Below, piece after piece: positions 34,696 to 41,970 of a DNA stretch of 52,614 nucleotides (its first letter is position 1; each line of letters begins with the position of its first letter). Origin of the DNA: Synergistales bacterium 54_24 (GTDB lineage: Bacteria; Synergistota; Synergistia; Synergistales; Thermosynergistaceae). Location of the stretch: positions 1 to 52,614 of the forward strand of contig LGFQ01000002.1 of assembly GCA_001508935.1 (NCBI GenBank). The letters are read 5' to 3'. Under the pieces are notes generated by a model. It saw nothing but the letters and a program-made list of their open reading frames with translations. It did no database searches and had not been told where the DNA came from. The translations under genes and the position numbers were made by a program.

Positions 34696-35250
34696 ATGAA
34701 GGAAAAATATTGGCGTATGGGAGAAAAAATTCGCAAAGAACGGCTCAAGTACGGTTTGAGCTTGAGCGATATGGCGTCCAAAATTGGCGTCTCTCCTTCA
34801 TTTTTGAGCCTTTTGGAAAACGGCAAAGCTGTGCCCTCTCTTAAAGTCTTGGACAAGATATCTTCTTTCTTTTCCATGCCATTGGCCGAGCTTTTGGCAG
34901 AGGAAGAAGAGCAGGAGGTCTTTTATTTCCCAAGGGAACGACAAGTAGAAGCCCCTTGCGATTTTGGCATCACATCTCGCTTTCTATTGCCCAAGGATCG
35001 CATCTTCTTCATCGAGCCGTGCCTATTAAGCCTCGCTCCGGGCTCAAGAGATAGGGAGTTTCGCGAGCGCAGCGGCTTAGAGTTTGCCCATGTCCTCAAA
35101 GGGAAGGTGGAGTTTCAGTTTGTGGGGCAGAAGCCGGTCATGTGCGACGAAGGCGATTCTATATTGTATAGGGCTGATCTTTTGCATAGGCTTGCTAACC
35201 CCTCAGGTCTTTCTGCTTTGGTGTTTTTGGTGAACGTGCCGTCGGCCTGA
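34696..35250 (+). CDS. XRE-family transcriptional regulator with cupin domain
   Basis: 184 residues from ATG 34696; a longer reading from TTG 34660 would overlap recN. N-terminal helix-turn-helix (GEKIRKERLKYGLSLSDMASKIGVSPSFLSLLENGKAVPSLKVLDKISSFF) is followed by a C-terminal cupin_2 domain (about 95-180; GLEFAHVLKGKVEFQFVG, CDEGDSILYRADLLHRLANPS). This is the PuuR/HipB-like architecture: DNA binding controlled by a small ligand or metal. The cupin keeps only part of the usual metal residues (His in LLHRLANP). The nearest downstream genes are yceD-rpmF behind a separate promoter, so the target is not evident. Confidence 0.88.
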   Translation: MKEKYWRMGEKIRKERLKYGLSLSDMASKIGVSPSFLSLLENGKAVPSLKVLDKISSFFSMPLAELLAEEEEQEVFYFPRERQVEAPCDFGITSRFLLPKDRIFFIEPCLLSLAPGSRDREFRERSGLEFAHVLKGKVEFQFVGQKPVMCDEGDSILYRADLLHRLANPSGLSALVFLVNVPSA

Positions 35251-35279
35251 CTGTCGAGCGGTGGGCGCTTTGAATGCTG

Positions 35280-35308
35280 TTAACATTGAACTTCGATCAT
35301 GATATGAT
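35280..35308 (+). promoter_or_regulatory. Promoter of yceD-rpmF
   Basis: TTAACA (35280-35285) and TATGAT (35303-35308) have a 17-bp spacer, matching the consensus in 10 of 12 positions. A 112-nt leader follows before the yceD start. Confidence 0.75.
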
Positions 35309-35419
35309 TTCCCTTCGGGTTTGTCAGGTGTGCCGAGGCCTGTGTTTTACACGATGTCGAATCAGCTTAGATGACGAGATGTGCGAGTGAGCGAAAACGA
35401 AGACGGGGAGGCGGTAATT

Positions 35420-35983
35420 ATGTTGTCTGTCGAGGAAGCGATTGAACTGTGGAAGTTCTGCGTCCCGGCTCTGTCGATCGTTACGGGGAAGGCGGAGGAC
35501 CCTTATTCCAAAAAAGCCGTGCTCCCTTCCGTGGGTGAGGTGTATCATTGGTCGCTCTTATACTCCGTCGTCAAGCCGGTCGATGTCGCCGCTTCGGTCT
35601 TAAAACTTGGAAGCGGGTTGCACGTTCAGTTGACGTTTTCGACGAGGGTCGCCGTTCCGTGCAGCAGATGTTTGGAAGAAACCTCCCTTGCAATTCAGGC
35701 TCAATTCAGCTATCTTTATTTCCTTCGAAGCGAGAAGATCTCGAGCGAGGAAGACTTTCAGGTTCTGTTGGATTCGGATCGGTGGCCCGAGTCGCTCGAC
35801 CTGGCCCCACAGATATGGGAGTCTTTTATCCTCTCTCTGCCTCCGAAGGTCTTGTGTTCGCCCGGCTGTAAGGGGTTGTGCCCTAACTGCGGACAAAACC
35901 TCAATGCGGGTAGATGTTCCTGTAAAGAGGAAGAAGAGGATCCGAGGCTTGCCGTGCTCAAGCTTTATAAGGAGACGTTTTAA
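35420..35983 (+). CDS. yceD: YceD/DUF177 family protein
   Basis: 187 residues from ATG 35420, seven bases after GGGGAGGCGG; the GTG at 35381 lacks a Shine-Dalgarno. The family pattern is visible: LHVQLTFSTRVAVPCSRCLEE in the middle, a C-terminal CSPGCKGLCPNCGQNLNAGRCSC cysteine cluster, and an acidic tail. YceD stands immediately before rpmF in most bacteria and has been linked to 23S rRNA accumulation; its biochemical role remains uncertain. The Cys pairs suggest zinc binding. Confidence 0.88.
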   Translation: MLSVEEAIELWKFCVPALSIVTGKAEDPYSKKAVLPSVGEVYHWSLLYSVVKPVDVAASVLKLGSGLHVQLTFSTRVAVPCSRCLEETSLAIQAQFSYLYFLRSEKISSEEDFQVLLDSDRWPESLDLAPQIWESFILSLPPKVLCSPGCKGLCPNCGQNLNAGRCSCKEEEEDPRLAVLKLYKETF

Positions 35984-36010
35984 TTTTAAAAGGAATAGGA
36001 GGAATGGAAA

Positions 36011-36208
36011 GTGGCTCTTCCCAAGAGGCATGTCTCTCACTCAAAGACGCACAGCCGTAAAGCTCAATGGCTTAGGGCAGTGAAGGCTCCGGCTGTTACC
36101 ACTTGCACGCATTGCGGAGAGGTGATCCAATCGTATCAAGCTTGTCCTTCCTGCGGTTATTATCGCGGCAGGAAGGTCCTCCCGAAGACGGAAGAAGGAG
36201 AAGAATAG
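36011..36208 (+). CDS. rpmF: 50S ribosomal protein L32
   Basis: 65 residues beginning MALPKRHVSHSKTHSRKAQW, with a zinc ribbon CTHCG...CPSCGYYRGRKV. L32 is a small structural protein of the large subunit. GTG 36011 follows AGGAGGAATG; the out-of-frame ATG at 36004 is not the start. It lies 27 bp after yceD and is closed by a terminator, which separates it from the fatty-acid operon that often shares its transcript in other bacteria. Confidence 0.96.
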   Translation: MALPKRHVSHSKTHSRKAQWLRAVKAPAVTTCTHCGEVIQSYQACPSCGYYRGRKVLPKTEEGEE

Positions 36209-36217
36209 GATGCATCT

Positions 36218-36248
36218 GGGGGCAGGGTTTTTCCGTGCCCCTTTTTAT
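36218..36248 (+). terminator. Terminator after rpmF
   Basis: GGGGCA (36219-36224) pairs with TGCCCC (36236-36241) around an 11-nt loop and runs into CTTTTTATT. The stem is short but GC-rich, ten bases after the rpmF stop. Confidence 0.82.
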
Positions 36249-36251
36249 TCG

Positions 36252-36285
36252 GTGGGTTGACCCACGGCTTTCTTTGGCATATACT
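36252..36285 (+). promoter_or_regulatory. Promoter of fapR-fab operon with palindrome over the -35
   Basis: TTGACC (36257-36262) and TATACT (36280-36285) are spaced by 17 bp. An inverted repeat GTGGG-TTGA-CCCAC (36252-36265) is centred on the -35, a plausible operator. It does not resemble the Bacillus FapR box (TTAGTACC type) as I remember it. A second TATAAT (36315-36320) lies within the palindrome GTTATAATAAC but lacks a -35. Confidence 0.75.
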
Positions 36286-36387
36286 TTCGATCGTAGTTGC
36301 TAATATGACCAAGTTATAATAACTGGAGATGACCGGAGGTGTCTCAAGGCGCGAAGAGAGACGCGGGAAGTCAGACATAACGAGCTT

Positions 36388-36918
36388 TTGCGCCTCTTAG
36401 AGGAAAATCCGCTATTGAGGGACGAAGACCTGGCCCAAAGGCTGAGCGTCAGCGTCAGCACTATACGCTTGGACAGGGCACTCCTCGGTGTGCCTGAGTT
36501 GCGCGAGCGGATGAGGAAAGCGGTAGAGCAAGCGAGGAGCAGATTGCGCTCGTTGAAACATGAAGAGGTGATGGGAGAATTATTGGCGCTCGAACCCAAT
36601 GCATGGGCCATTTCGGTTATGGTCCCTACAAAAGAGATGGCCTTTCGACATACAGATATGGTAGCTGACCATCACATTTACTCTCAGGCCAGTTCACTTG
36701 CTGTCGCCGTTGTAGAAGCAGATCTCGTGGTGACCGGCGCTGCGCGAGTCCGTTTCAGGGCCCCTGTGCGAATAGGTGACAAGCTCATAGCCAGGGCCAA
36801 GGTCGGCACGCACAAGAGGAACAGCTATATCGTAAGCGTAAGGAGTAAGGTTGACGAGCGCGAAGTTTTTGTTGGTAAATTCATCGTGGTAGTGCTGGAC
36901 GGAGAGAAAAGCGCGTAA
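36388..36918 (+). CDS. fapR: FapR-like fatty acid biosynthesis regulator (start uncertain)
   Basis: The visible 176 residues from TTG 36388 hold most of a DeoR-type helix-turn-helix (LLEENPLLRDEDLAQRLSVSVSTIRLDRALLGVPELRERMR) and a hot-dog ligand domain (about 70-170; HTDMVADHHIYSQASSLAVAV, RFRAPVRIGDKLIARAKV) that in Bacillus binds malonyl-CoA and releases DNA. Family homology continues upstream in the same frame for about 15 residues (KARRETREVRHNEL), yet no ATG, GTG or TTG occurs there; a good GGAGGTG (36335-36341) precedes the codons CTC-AAG-GCG. So the true start is non-canonical, or the sequence has an error, or TTG 36388 (no Shine-Dalgarno) is used. Expected role: repressor of the operon it leads. 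Confidence 0.82.
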   Translation: MRLLEENPLLRDEDLAQRLSVSVSTIRLDRALLGVPELRERMRKAVEQARSRLRSLKHEEVMGELLALEPNAWAISVMVPTKEMAFRHTDMVADHHIYSQASSLAVAVVEADLVVTGAARVRFRAPVRIGDKLIARAKVGTHKRNSYIVSVRSKVDEREVFVGKFIVVVLDGEKSA

Positions 36919-36943
36919 AAAGCGCAGAGTGGGGAGGATAGTT

Positions 36944-37945
36944 TTGCTGCTTGCACTCGATGCCATGGGGGGCGATCATGCTCCTTTCGAAATATGCCGC
37001 GGTGCCATCTTGGCGTGTAAAGAACATAGCGATTTGGAAGTGGCCCTTGTAGGCCGAGCTCCGTTGATAGAACAGGAAATCGGGGGCGCTGAGCCCCAGG
37101 TACTTCGAAGGATTCATGTAGTCCATACTGACGAATATATCACTATGGACGAATTACCGGCCGCCGCCATGAGGAAGAAAAAGAAGGCGAGCCTTCGTCT
37201 TGCGATGGAGATGGTCAGAAGTGGAGAGGCGGACGGATGCATCTCTGCAGGCAACACGGGAGCTATAGTGGCCGGAGGGATACTGGTCATAGGACGCATC
37301 GCCGGTATAGATCGGCCAGGGCTGGGCGTTCCTATGCCCGCTTTAAAGCGCTTGACGCTACTCATAGATGTGGGCGCCACCGTTCGATGCAAACCATTGA
37401 ACCTCTACCAGTTTGCCCAGATGGGCAGCTTGTATATGCGTCATGTGATGAACGTCTCAAAGCCCACGGTGGCTCTCTTGTCCAACGGCGAGGAGGAGAT
37501 AAAAGGCGACGAAGTCATCTTCGAAGCGCGGGAGATGCTGAGTAAAAGTTCACTCAATTTCATCGGTTATGTGGAAGGCAAGGATATTCCCTTCGGCACA
37601 GCAGATGTGATAGTGTGTGACGGATTTACCGGCAACGCCATGTTGAAATTCATAGAGGGCACAGGCGAAGCGTTATACGCTTTGTTCAAAGACGAAATGG
37701 GGCAGCGGCTCCTGCCCAAAGTGGGCATTCTCTTCTTCTTGCCCATGCTGAAGGAGTTATGGACGCGTTTTGATTACGAGCAATATGGAGGCACGCCCCT
37801 TCTGGGTGTCAAAGGTGCCGTGATCAAGGCGCATGGTCGTTCAAAAGCGCCGGCTATCGCGAGCGCGTTGAGGGTAGCGAGGAACTTTATAAGGCAGAAT
37901 TGTCTTAAAAGCATCGAAGAAGAGTTGGCTCAAGGAGGGGTGTGA
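36944..37945 (+). CDS. plsX: Phosphate acyltransferase PlsX
   Basis: 333 residues from TTG 36944, six bases behind GGGGAGG, giving MLLALDAMGGDHAP, the standard PlsX N-terminus; GTG 36929 lies before the Shine-Dalgarno and is unlikely. Other blocks: AMRKKKKASLRLAMEMV, ADGCISAGNTGAIVA, DVGATVRCKPLNLYQFA and DVIVCDGFTGNAMLKF. It makes acyl-phosphate from acyl-ACP, the substrate of PlsY in phospholipid synthesis, and is peripheral at the membrane. fabH starts directly after its stop. Confidence 0.95.
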   Translation: MLLALDAMGGDHAPFEICRGAILACKEHSDLEVALVGRAPLIEQEIGGAEPQVLRRIHVVHTDEYITMDELPAAAMRKKKKASLRLAMEMVRSGEADGCISAGNTGAIVAGGILVIGRIAGIDRPGLGVPMPALKRLTLLIDVGATVRCKPLNLYQFAQMGSLYMRHVMNVSKPTVALLSNGEEEIKGDEVIFEAREMLSKSSLNFIGYVEGKDIPFGTADVIVCDGFTGNAMLKFIEGTGEALYALFKDEMGQRLLPKVGILFFLPMLKELWTRFDYEQYGGTPLLGVKGAVIKAHGRSKAPAIASALRVARNFIRQNCLKSIEEELAQGGV

Positions 37946-38944
37946 ATGCCGCTTTATCAGGGTAGGCCCGTTTCGGTGTTTGGTACCGGGATGTACATGC
38001 CGGAGCGCGTGCTCACGAACTATGACCTGGAAAAGATGGTGGATACGAGCGATGCCTGGATAAAGGAAAGAACGGGGATAAGCGAGCGCCGCATTGCCGC
38101 TCAGGACGAACTGACGAGCGACTTGGCCTTGAAAGCTTCGACAGAGGCGCTGAAGGATGCTTCTATTTCCCCCGAGGCGATCGATATGGTCTTAGTGGCT
38201 ACAAATACGCCGGATAGCATCTTTCCAGGCGTTGCCCCGAAGGTTCAAGGAATGCTCAATGCCTCTCGCGCCGGGGCTTGCGATATTCAGTCCGGTTGCA
38301 CGAGCAGCGTATACGCCTTGTCTATGGCTGCGTCCGGCATAGCTTCGGGTATATGGGATAATGTTTTGGTCATAGGTGCTGAGGTGCTTTCCAGGTTGGT
38401 CAACTGGAGGGACCGTAATACCTGCGTCTTGTTCGGCGATGGCGCTGGAGCGGCTGTGTTGGGCGTAAGTGGAGATGGAAAGAACCGAGTCATCGCGTCG
38501 AGCCTCCGTTCCGATGGAACGAAACATAACCTCATTACCTTTCTCGGCGGGCTCGTCCAGTATCCGGCGACTCACGATACGGTAGATGCTGGGCTACATT
38601 ACATACAAATGAAAGGAAACGAGGTCTTCAAATTTGCCAACAGGACGCTACCGTCGTTTTTGGAAGATTTCTGTCACGATGCGGGCTGTCCAGTTGATAA
38701 AATCGACTGGTGGGTGTTTCATCAGGCCAATTGGCGGATCATAGAAGGGGTGCTGAAGAGGATGGATGTGCCGCTTGAGAAGACCATCGTGAACTTGGAT
38801 AAATACGGCAACACCTCGTCAGCCTCTGTCTTCGTGGCCCTTCATGAAGGCCTACAAAGCGGAAAGATTAGGCGTGGAGACCTGGTTTTGACCGTGAGCT
38901 TCGGGTCAGGCATGACTTATGGAGCAATCCTCTTTGAGGTATGA
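37946..38944 (+). CDS. fabH: 3-oxoacyl-ACP synthase III
   Basis: 332 residues with catalytic Cys118 (DIQSGCTSSVYAL), His259 (WWVFHQANWRI) and Asn289 (NLDKYGNTSSAS); DTSDAWIKERTGI is the usual N-terminal block. FabH starts fatty-acid synthesis by condensing an acyl-CoA primer with malonyl-ACP. The Cys neighbourhood SGCTSSVY departs from the common AAC-GF pattern, which may reflect primer choice. ATG 37946 follows AAGGAGGGGTG with zero gap to plsX; fabK starts ten bases after its stop. Confidence 0.95.
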   Translation: MPLYQGRPVSVFGTGMYMPERVLTNYDLEKMVDTSDAWIKERTGISERRIAAQDELTSDLALKASTEALKDASISPEAIDMVLVATNTPDSIFPGVAPKVQGMLNASRAGACDIQSGCTSSVYALSMAASGIASGIWDNVLVIGAEVLSRLVNWRDRNTCVLFGDGAGAAVLGVSGDGKNRVIASSLRSDGTKHNLITFLGGLVQYPATHDTVDAGLHYIQMKGNEVFKFANRTLPSFLEDFCHDAGCPVDKIDWWVFHQANWRIIEGVLKRMDVPLEKTIVNLDKYGNTSSASVFVALHEGLQSGKIRRGDLVLTVSFGSGMTYGAILFEV

Positions 38945-38954
38945 GGTGAAAAAG

Positions 38955-39911
38955 ATGAGGCCAAATAGAGTTACGTCGCTATTGGGGGTCGAGTACCCTG
39001 TATTGCAGGGCGGAATGGCTTGGGTTGCCACCGCTGAATTGGCTGCCGCTGTTAGCAACGGAGGCGGTTTGGGCATGATCGGCGCCGGCAATATGCCCCC
39101 TGATGTTTTGGATCAAGAACTGAAGAAGATAAAAGAGCTTACGGATAAGCGGTTCGGCCTGAACATAATGTTGCTCTCCCCTACGGCCGACGATGCCATA
39201 GAGCTAGCCGCTCAGCATCGCGTCCCAGTGGTGACAACTGGTGCGGGAAGTCCTGGTAAGGTGATAGAGCGCCTGAAACCTCTTGGCACGGTCGTCATCC
39301 CCGTCGTGGCATCCGTGGCCCTCGCGCAGAGGGTGGAACGACAAGGGGCTGATGCGGTTGTGGCGGAGGGAACTGAATCCGGCGGGCATGTGGGAGAGAT
39401 GACAACAATGGTATTGGTTCCCTTGGTGGCGGATGCCGTAGAAATTCCAGTCATAGCGGCAGGTGGCATCTCAGACGGTCGCGGTGTAGCTGCCGCCTTC
39501 GCGCTTGGCGCTGAAGGCGTGCAGATGGGGACGCGCTTCGTCTGTGCTGCTGAGAGTACGGTCCATGAAGCTTATAAAAGGGAAATACTGAAGGCGCGTG
39601 ATCGCTCTACAGTTGTGACGGGCTACACTACCGGTCATCCTGTGCGCTGCATAAAGAACAAGCTCACTCAGAAGTTCCAGGAGATGGAGAGGGCCGGTGC
39701 GCTCCCTTCGGATCTGGAAGAGCTCGGAACGGGGAGGCTGAGAGCCGCAGTGAAGGATGGCGATGTGGTCTGGGGGTCTGTGATGGCAGGCCAGAGTGCG
39801 GCGCTGGTGAAATCGATTCAGCCTGCTGCGGAGATCATAAGGGAGATCTTCTCCGAGGCCGAGGACGTTATAAGAAATCTCCAACAGTTGCTCGCGCCGG
39901 TCAAAGCTTGA
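38955..39911 (+). CDS. fabK: Enoyl-ACP reductase II (FMN-dependent)
   Basis: 318 residues of the FabK/nitronate monooxygenase fold: YPVLQGGMAWVATAELAAAVSNGGGLGMIGAG at the N-terminus (FMN site), GLNIMLLSP, VVAEGTESGGHVGE with the active-site His, and PVIAAGGISDGRGVAAAFALGAEGVQMGTRF (phosphate site). Its place between fabH and fabD supports the FabK role: last reduction of the elongation cycle with NAD(P)H. ATG 38955 follows GAGGTGAAA; an in-frame extension back to 38919 overlaps fabH. No FabI/FabL homologue is seen here. Confidence 0.93.
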   Translation: MRPNRVTSLLGVEYPVLQGGMAWVATAELAAAVSNGGGLGMIGAGNMPPDVLDQELKKIKELTDKRFGLNIMLLSPTADDAIELAAQHRVPVVTTGAGSPGKVIERLKPLGTVVIPVVASVALAQRVERQGADAVVAEGTESGGHVGEMTTMVLVPLVADAVEIPVIAAGGISDGRGVAAAFALGAEGVQMGTRFVCAAESTVHEAYKREILKARDRSTVVTGYTTGHPVRCIKNKLTQKFQEMERAGALPSDLEELGTGRLRAAVKDGDVVWGSVMAGQSAALVKSIQPAAEIIREIFSEAEDVIRNLQQLLAPVKA

Positions 39912-39927
39912 GCTTGGAGGTGCCGAA

Positions 39928-40878
39928 GTGGCCTACGCTATTATTTTCCCAGGTCAGGGTGCTCAAGAAGTTGGTATGGGAAAGGAGTTCTTTGACGAGT
40001 TCAAAGAAGCCCGTGAGGTCTTAGAATTGGCGGATGAGGTCCTTTCTTTTCGGTTGAGCCGCTTGATTTTCGAGGGGCCAGAAGCTGAACTTCAAAAGAC
40101 TGAGTTTACCCAACCGGCTATCATGGCAGTCAGCATAGCTTCGTTCAACGTCTTCTCCTCTCTGACCCCAGGAGGGGTGTCTCCGCTCTTTGTGGCCGGA
40201 CACAGCCTCGGTGAGTATACGGCTCTGGTTGCAGCTCAGGCGCTTTCCTTAGAGGAGGGGTTGCGGTTGGTTCGCCTTAGGGGGCAGTTGATGCAGGAGG
40301 CTGTGCCCGTAGGCGAAGGCGCAATGGCAGCTATAATAGGGTTAGATGAGAGCGTTATTGTCGAGATTTGTAAGGCAGCCTCAAAAGGCGGCAAGGTCTG
40401 CGAGGTGGCCAATTATAATTCAGCTCAGCAGCTTGTGATTTCTGGCCACGCTGCCGCAGTGGCAGAGGCCATGGAAGCGGCTAAAAAGGCTGGCGCCAAG
40501 AGGGCGGTTCCCTTGAGGGTTAGCGCTCCATTCCATTGTTCTCTTATGCGCCCTGTGGCCGATACGCTCTCACGGGCTTTTGAGGCATGTTCGTGGCGGC
40601 GGCCCATTTGGCCTTTAGTGGCCAACGCTACGGCGACTCCCGTGACAGAAATAGGCGAGATTCAAGATGCCCTTCGCCGTCAGACATACAGCCCCGTCCT
40701 GTGGAGGGATTCGATTCAATTCATGGCGAAATCAGGGGCTTCTGCATTTATCGAAGCGGCCCCCGGCAACATCTTAAGCGGTTTGCTCAGGGGATGTGTC
40801 TCCGGCGTCGAATCTTACAATCTGAAGGATATCAAGAGCTTAGAAAAAACCCTTGATTTCATCAAGGGAGGTCTATAA
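39928..40878 (+). CDS. fabD: Malonyl-CoA:ACP transacylase
   Basis: 316 residues: AIIFPGQGAQEVGMGKEF, the nucleophile motif VAGHSLGEYTALVAA (Ser), RGQLMQEAVPVGEGAMAA, and the later catalytic His in SAPFHCSLM. FabD loads malonyl onto ACP for FabH and FabF. GTG 39928 follows GGAGGTGCC. It lies 16 bp after fabK and one base before fabG. Confidence 0.96.
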   Translation: MAYAIIFPGQGAQEVGMGKEFFDEFKEAREVLELADEVLSFRLSRLIFEGPEAELQKTEFTQPAIMAVSIASFNVFSSLTPGGVSPLFVAGHSLGEYTALVAAQALSLEEGLRLVRLRGQLMQEAVPVGEGAMAAIIGLDESVIVEICKAASKGGKVCEVANYNSAQQLVISGHAAAVAEAMEAAKKAGAKRAVPLRVSAPFHCSLMRPVADTLSRAFEACSWRRPIWPLVANATATPVTEIGEIQDALRRQTYSPVLWRDSIQFMAKSGASAFIEAAPGNILSGLLRGCVSGVESYNLKDIKSLEKTLDFIKGGL

Positions 40879-40879
40879 A

Positions 40880-41626
40880 ATGACTTCGTCTTGTAAGGTG
40901 GCGCTGGTAACTGGCGCTGGTAAAGGGATCGGGTGTGCTATAGCTTTGGAAATGGCGAGGAAGGGTTATCCTGTTGCCGTAAACTACCGGAGTTCAGCCG
41001 TTGGAGCGCGGGAGGTAGTCGGTCAGATCGGGAAAGAAGGCGGCAGGGCAGAAGCCTTTTGTGCTGATGTCTCCGATCCGAACGAGGTAAAGAGACTCTT
41101 CAAAGACATTGCGCTCGAATTGGGCGAGGTCTCCATTTTGATCAATAACGCTGGTATAACGAAGGATAATCTCCTTTTGCGCATGAAAGATGAGGAATGG
41201 GCCGAAGTGATCTCGGTGAACTTGAACTCTGTCTATTATTGCACGAAAGAGGCGCTTCGCTATATGATAAGGGCGCGCTGGGGCCGCATAGTGAATGTAA
41301 GCTCCGTTACAGCGTTGATGGGCAACCCCGGCCAGGCCAATTACGCCGCTGCCAAGGCGGGGATAATTGGCTTCACCAAGAGTGTGGCTCGCGAAGTGGC
41401 CTCCAGGGGAATAACTGTCAATGCTGTGGCGCCCGGTTTTATATCCACCGATATGACGGCTGCTCTGAGCGACCCGATAAAAGAAGGGCTTTTATCGCGA
41501 GTGCCGTTGGGTCGTCCGGGCGCGCCGGAAGAGGTGGCTAAGGCTGTAGCCTTTTTGGCCTCTGACGACGCCGGCTACATAACCGGACAAATCCTCGCCG
41601 TAGATGGCGGCATGACGATGCACTGA
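40880..41626 (+). CDS. fabG: 3-oxoacyl-ACP reductase
   Basis: 248 residues, short-chain dehydrogenase fold: [14 protein letters not shown] (NADPH site), [15 protein letters not shown], catalytic Ser/Tyr/Lys in [24 protein letters not shown], and the C-terminal [16 protein letters not shown]. It reduces 3-oxoacyl-ACP in each elongation round. ATG 40880 follows GGGAGGTC; an in-frame upstream start overlaps fabD and is not needed. Confidence 0.96.
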   Translation: MTSSCKVALVTGAGKGIGCAIALEMARKGYPVAVNYRSSAVGAREVVGQIGKEGGRAEAFCADVSDPNEVKRLFKDIALELGEVSILINNAGITKDNLLLRMKDEEWAEVISVNLNSVYYCTKEALRYMIRARWGRIVNVSSVTALMGNPGQANYAAAKAGIIGFTKSVAREVASRGITVNAVAPGFISTDMTAALSDPIKEGLLSRVPLGRPGAPEEVAKAVAFLASDDAGYITGQILAVDGGMTMH

Positions 41627-41645
41627 GGAAGGGGGTGAATGTTCT

Positions 41646-41897
41646 ATGCAGGCTGATGAGGTTATGAAGCGTCTGAAAGAGATCGTGATGGATCGTTTGG
41701 ATGTGGAGGAGGAGCAGATAAAACCCGAGGCCTCCTTTGTGGAGGATTTGGGCGCCGACTCTTTAGATATCGTGGAGCTGATAATGGGCATCGAGGAGGA
41801 GTTCGATATCGAAATTCCCGACGAGGATGCGGAGAAGCTCACGACTGTCGGCGAGGCTTTTGAGTATGTCAAGGGTAAGTTGGATGTAGAAGAATAG
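41646..41897 (+). CDS. acpP: Acyl carrier protein
   Basis: 83 residues, strongly acidic, with the phosphopantetheine site [15 protein letters not shown] (Ser about 38) and [26 protein letters not shown]. It carries acyl chains for all Fab enzymes around it. ATG 41646 follows GGGGGTGA. A stable hairpin follows its stop and may protect or over-express the abundant acpP message relative to fabF. Confidence 0.97.
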   Translation: MQADEVMKRLKEIVMDRLDVEEEQIKPEASFVEDLGADSLDIVELIMGIEEEFDIEIPDEDAEKLTTVGEAFEYVKGKLDVEE

Positions 41898-41906
41898 AGT
41901 ATACTT

Positions 41907-41946
41907 GAGGTCCCTCTCCGTTTATCGAATTAGAAAGAGGGACCTC
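41907..41946 (+). promoter_or_regulatory. Stable hairpin between acpP and fabF
   Basis: GAGGTCCCTCT (41907-41917) pairs perfectly with AGAGGGACCTC (41936-41946), an 11-bp stem with an 18-nt loop, nine bases after the acpP stop. The following TTCAATTG is not a U-run, so it resembles an RNA-stabilising or processing hairpin, possibly with partial termination, and it ends 10 bp before the fabF Shine-Dalgarno. Confidence 0.7.
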
Positions 41947-41970
41947 TTCAATTGCGAAGGAGTGACCTCC

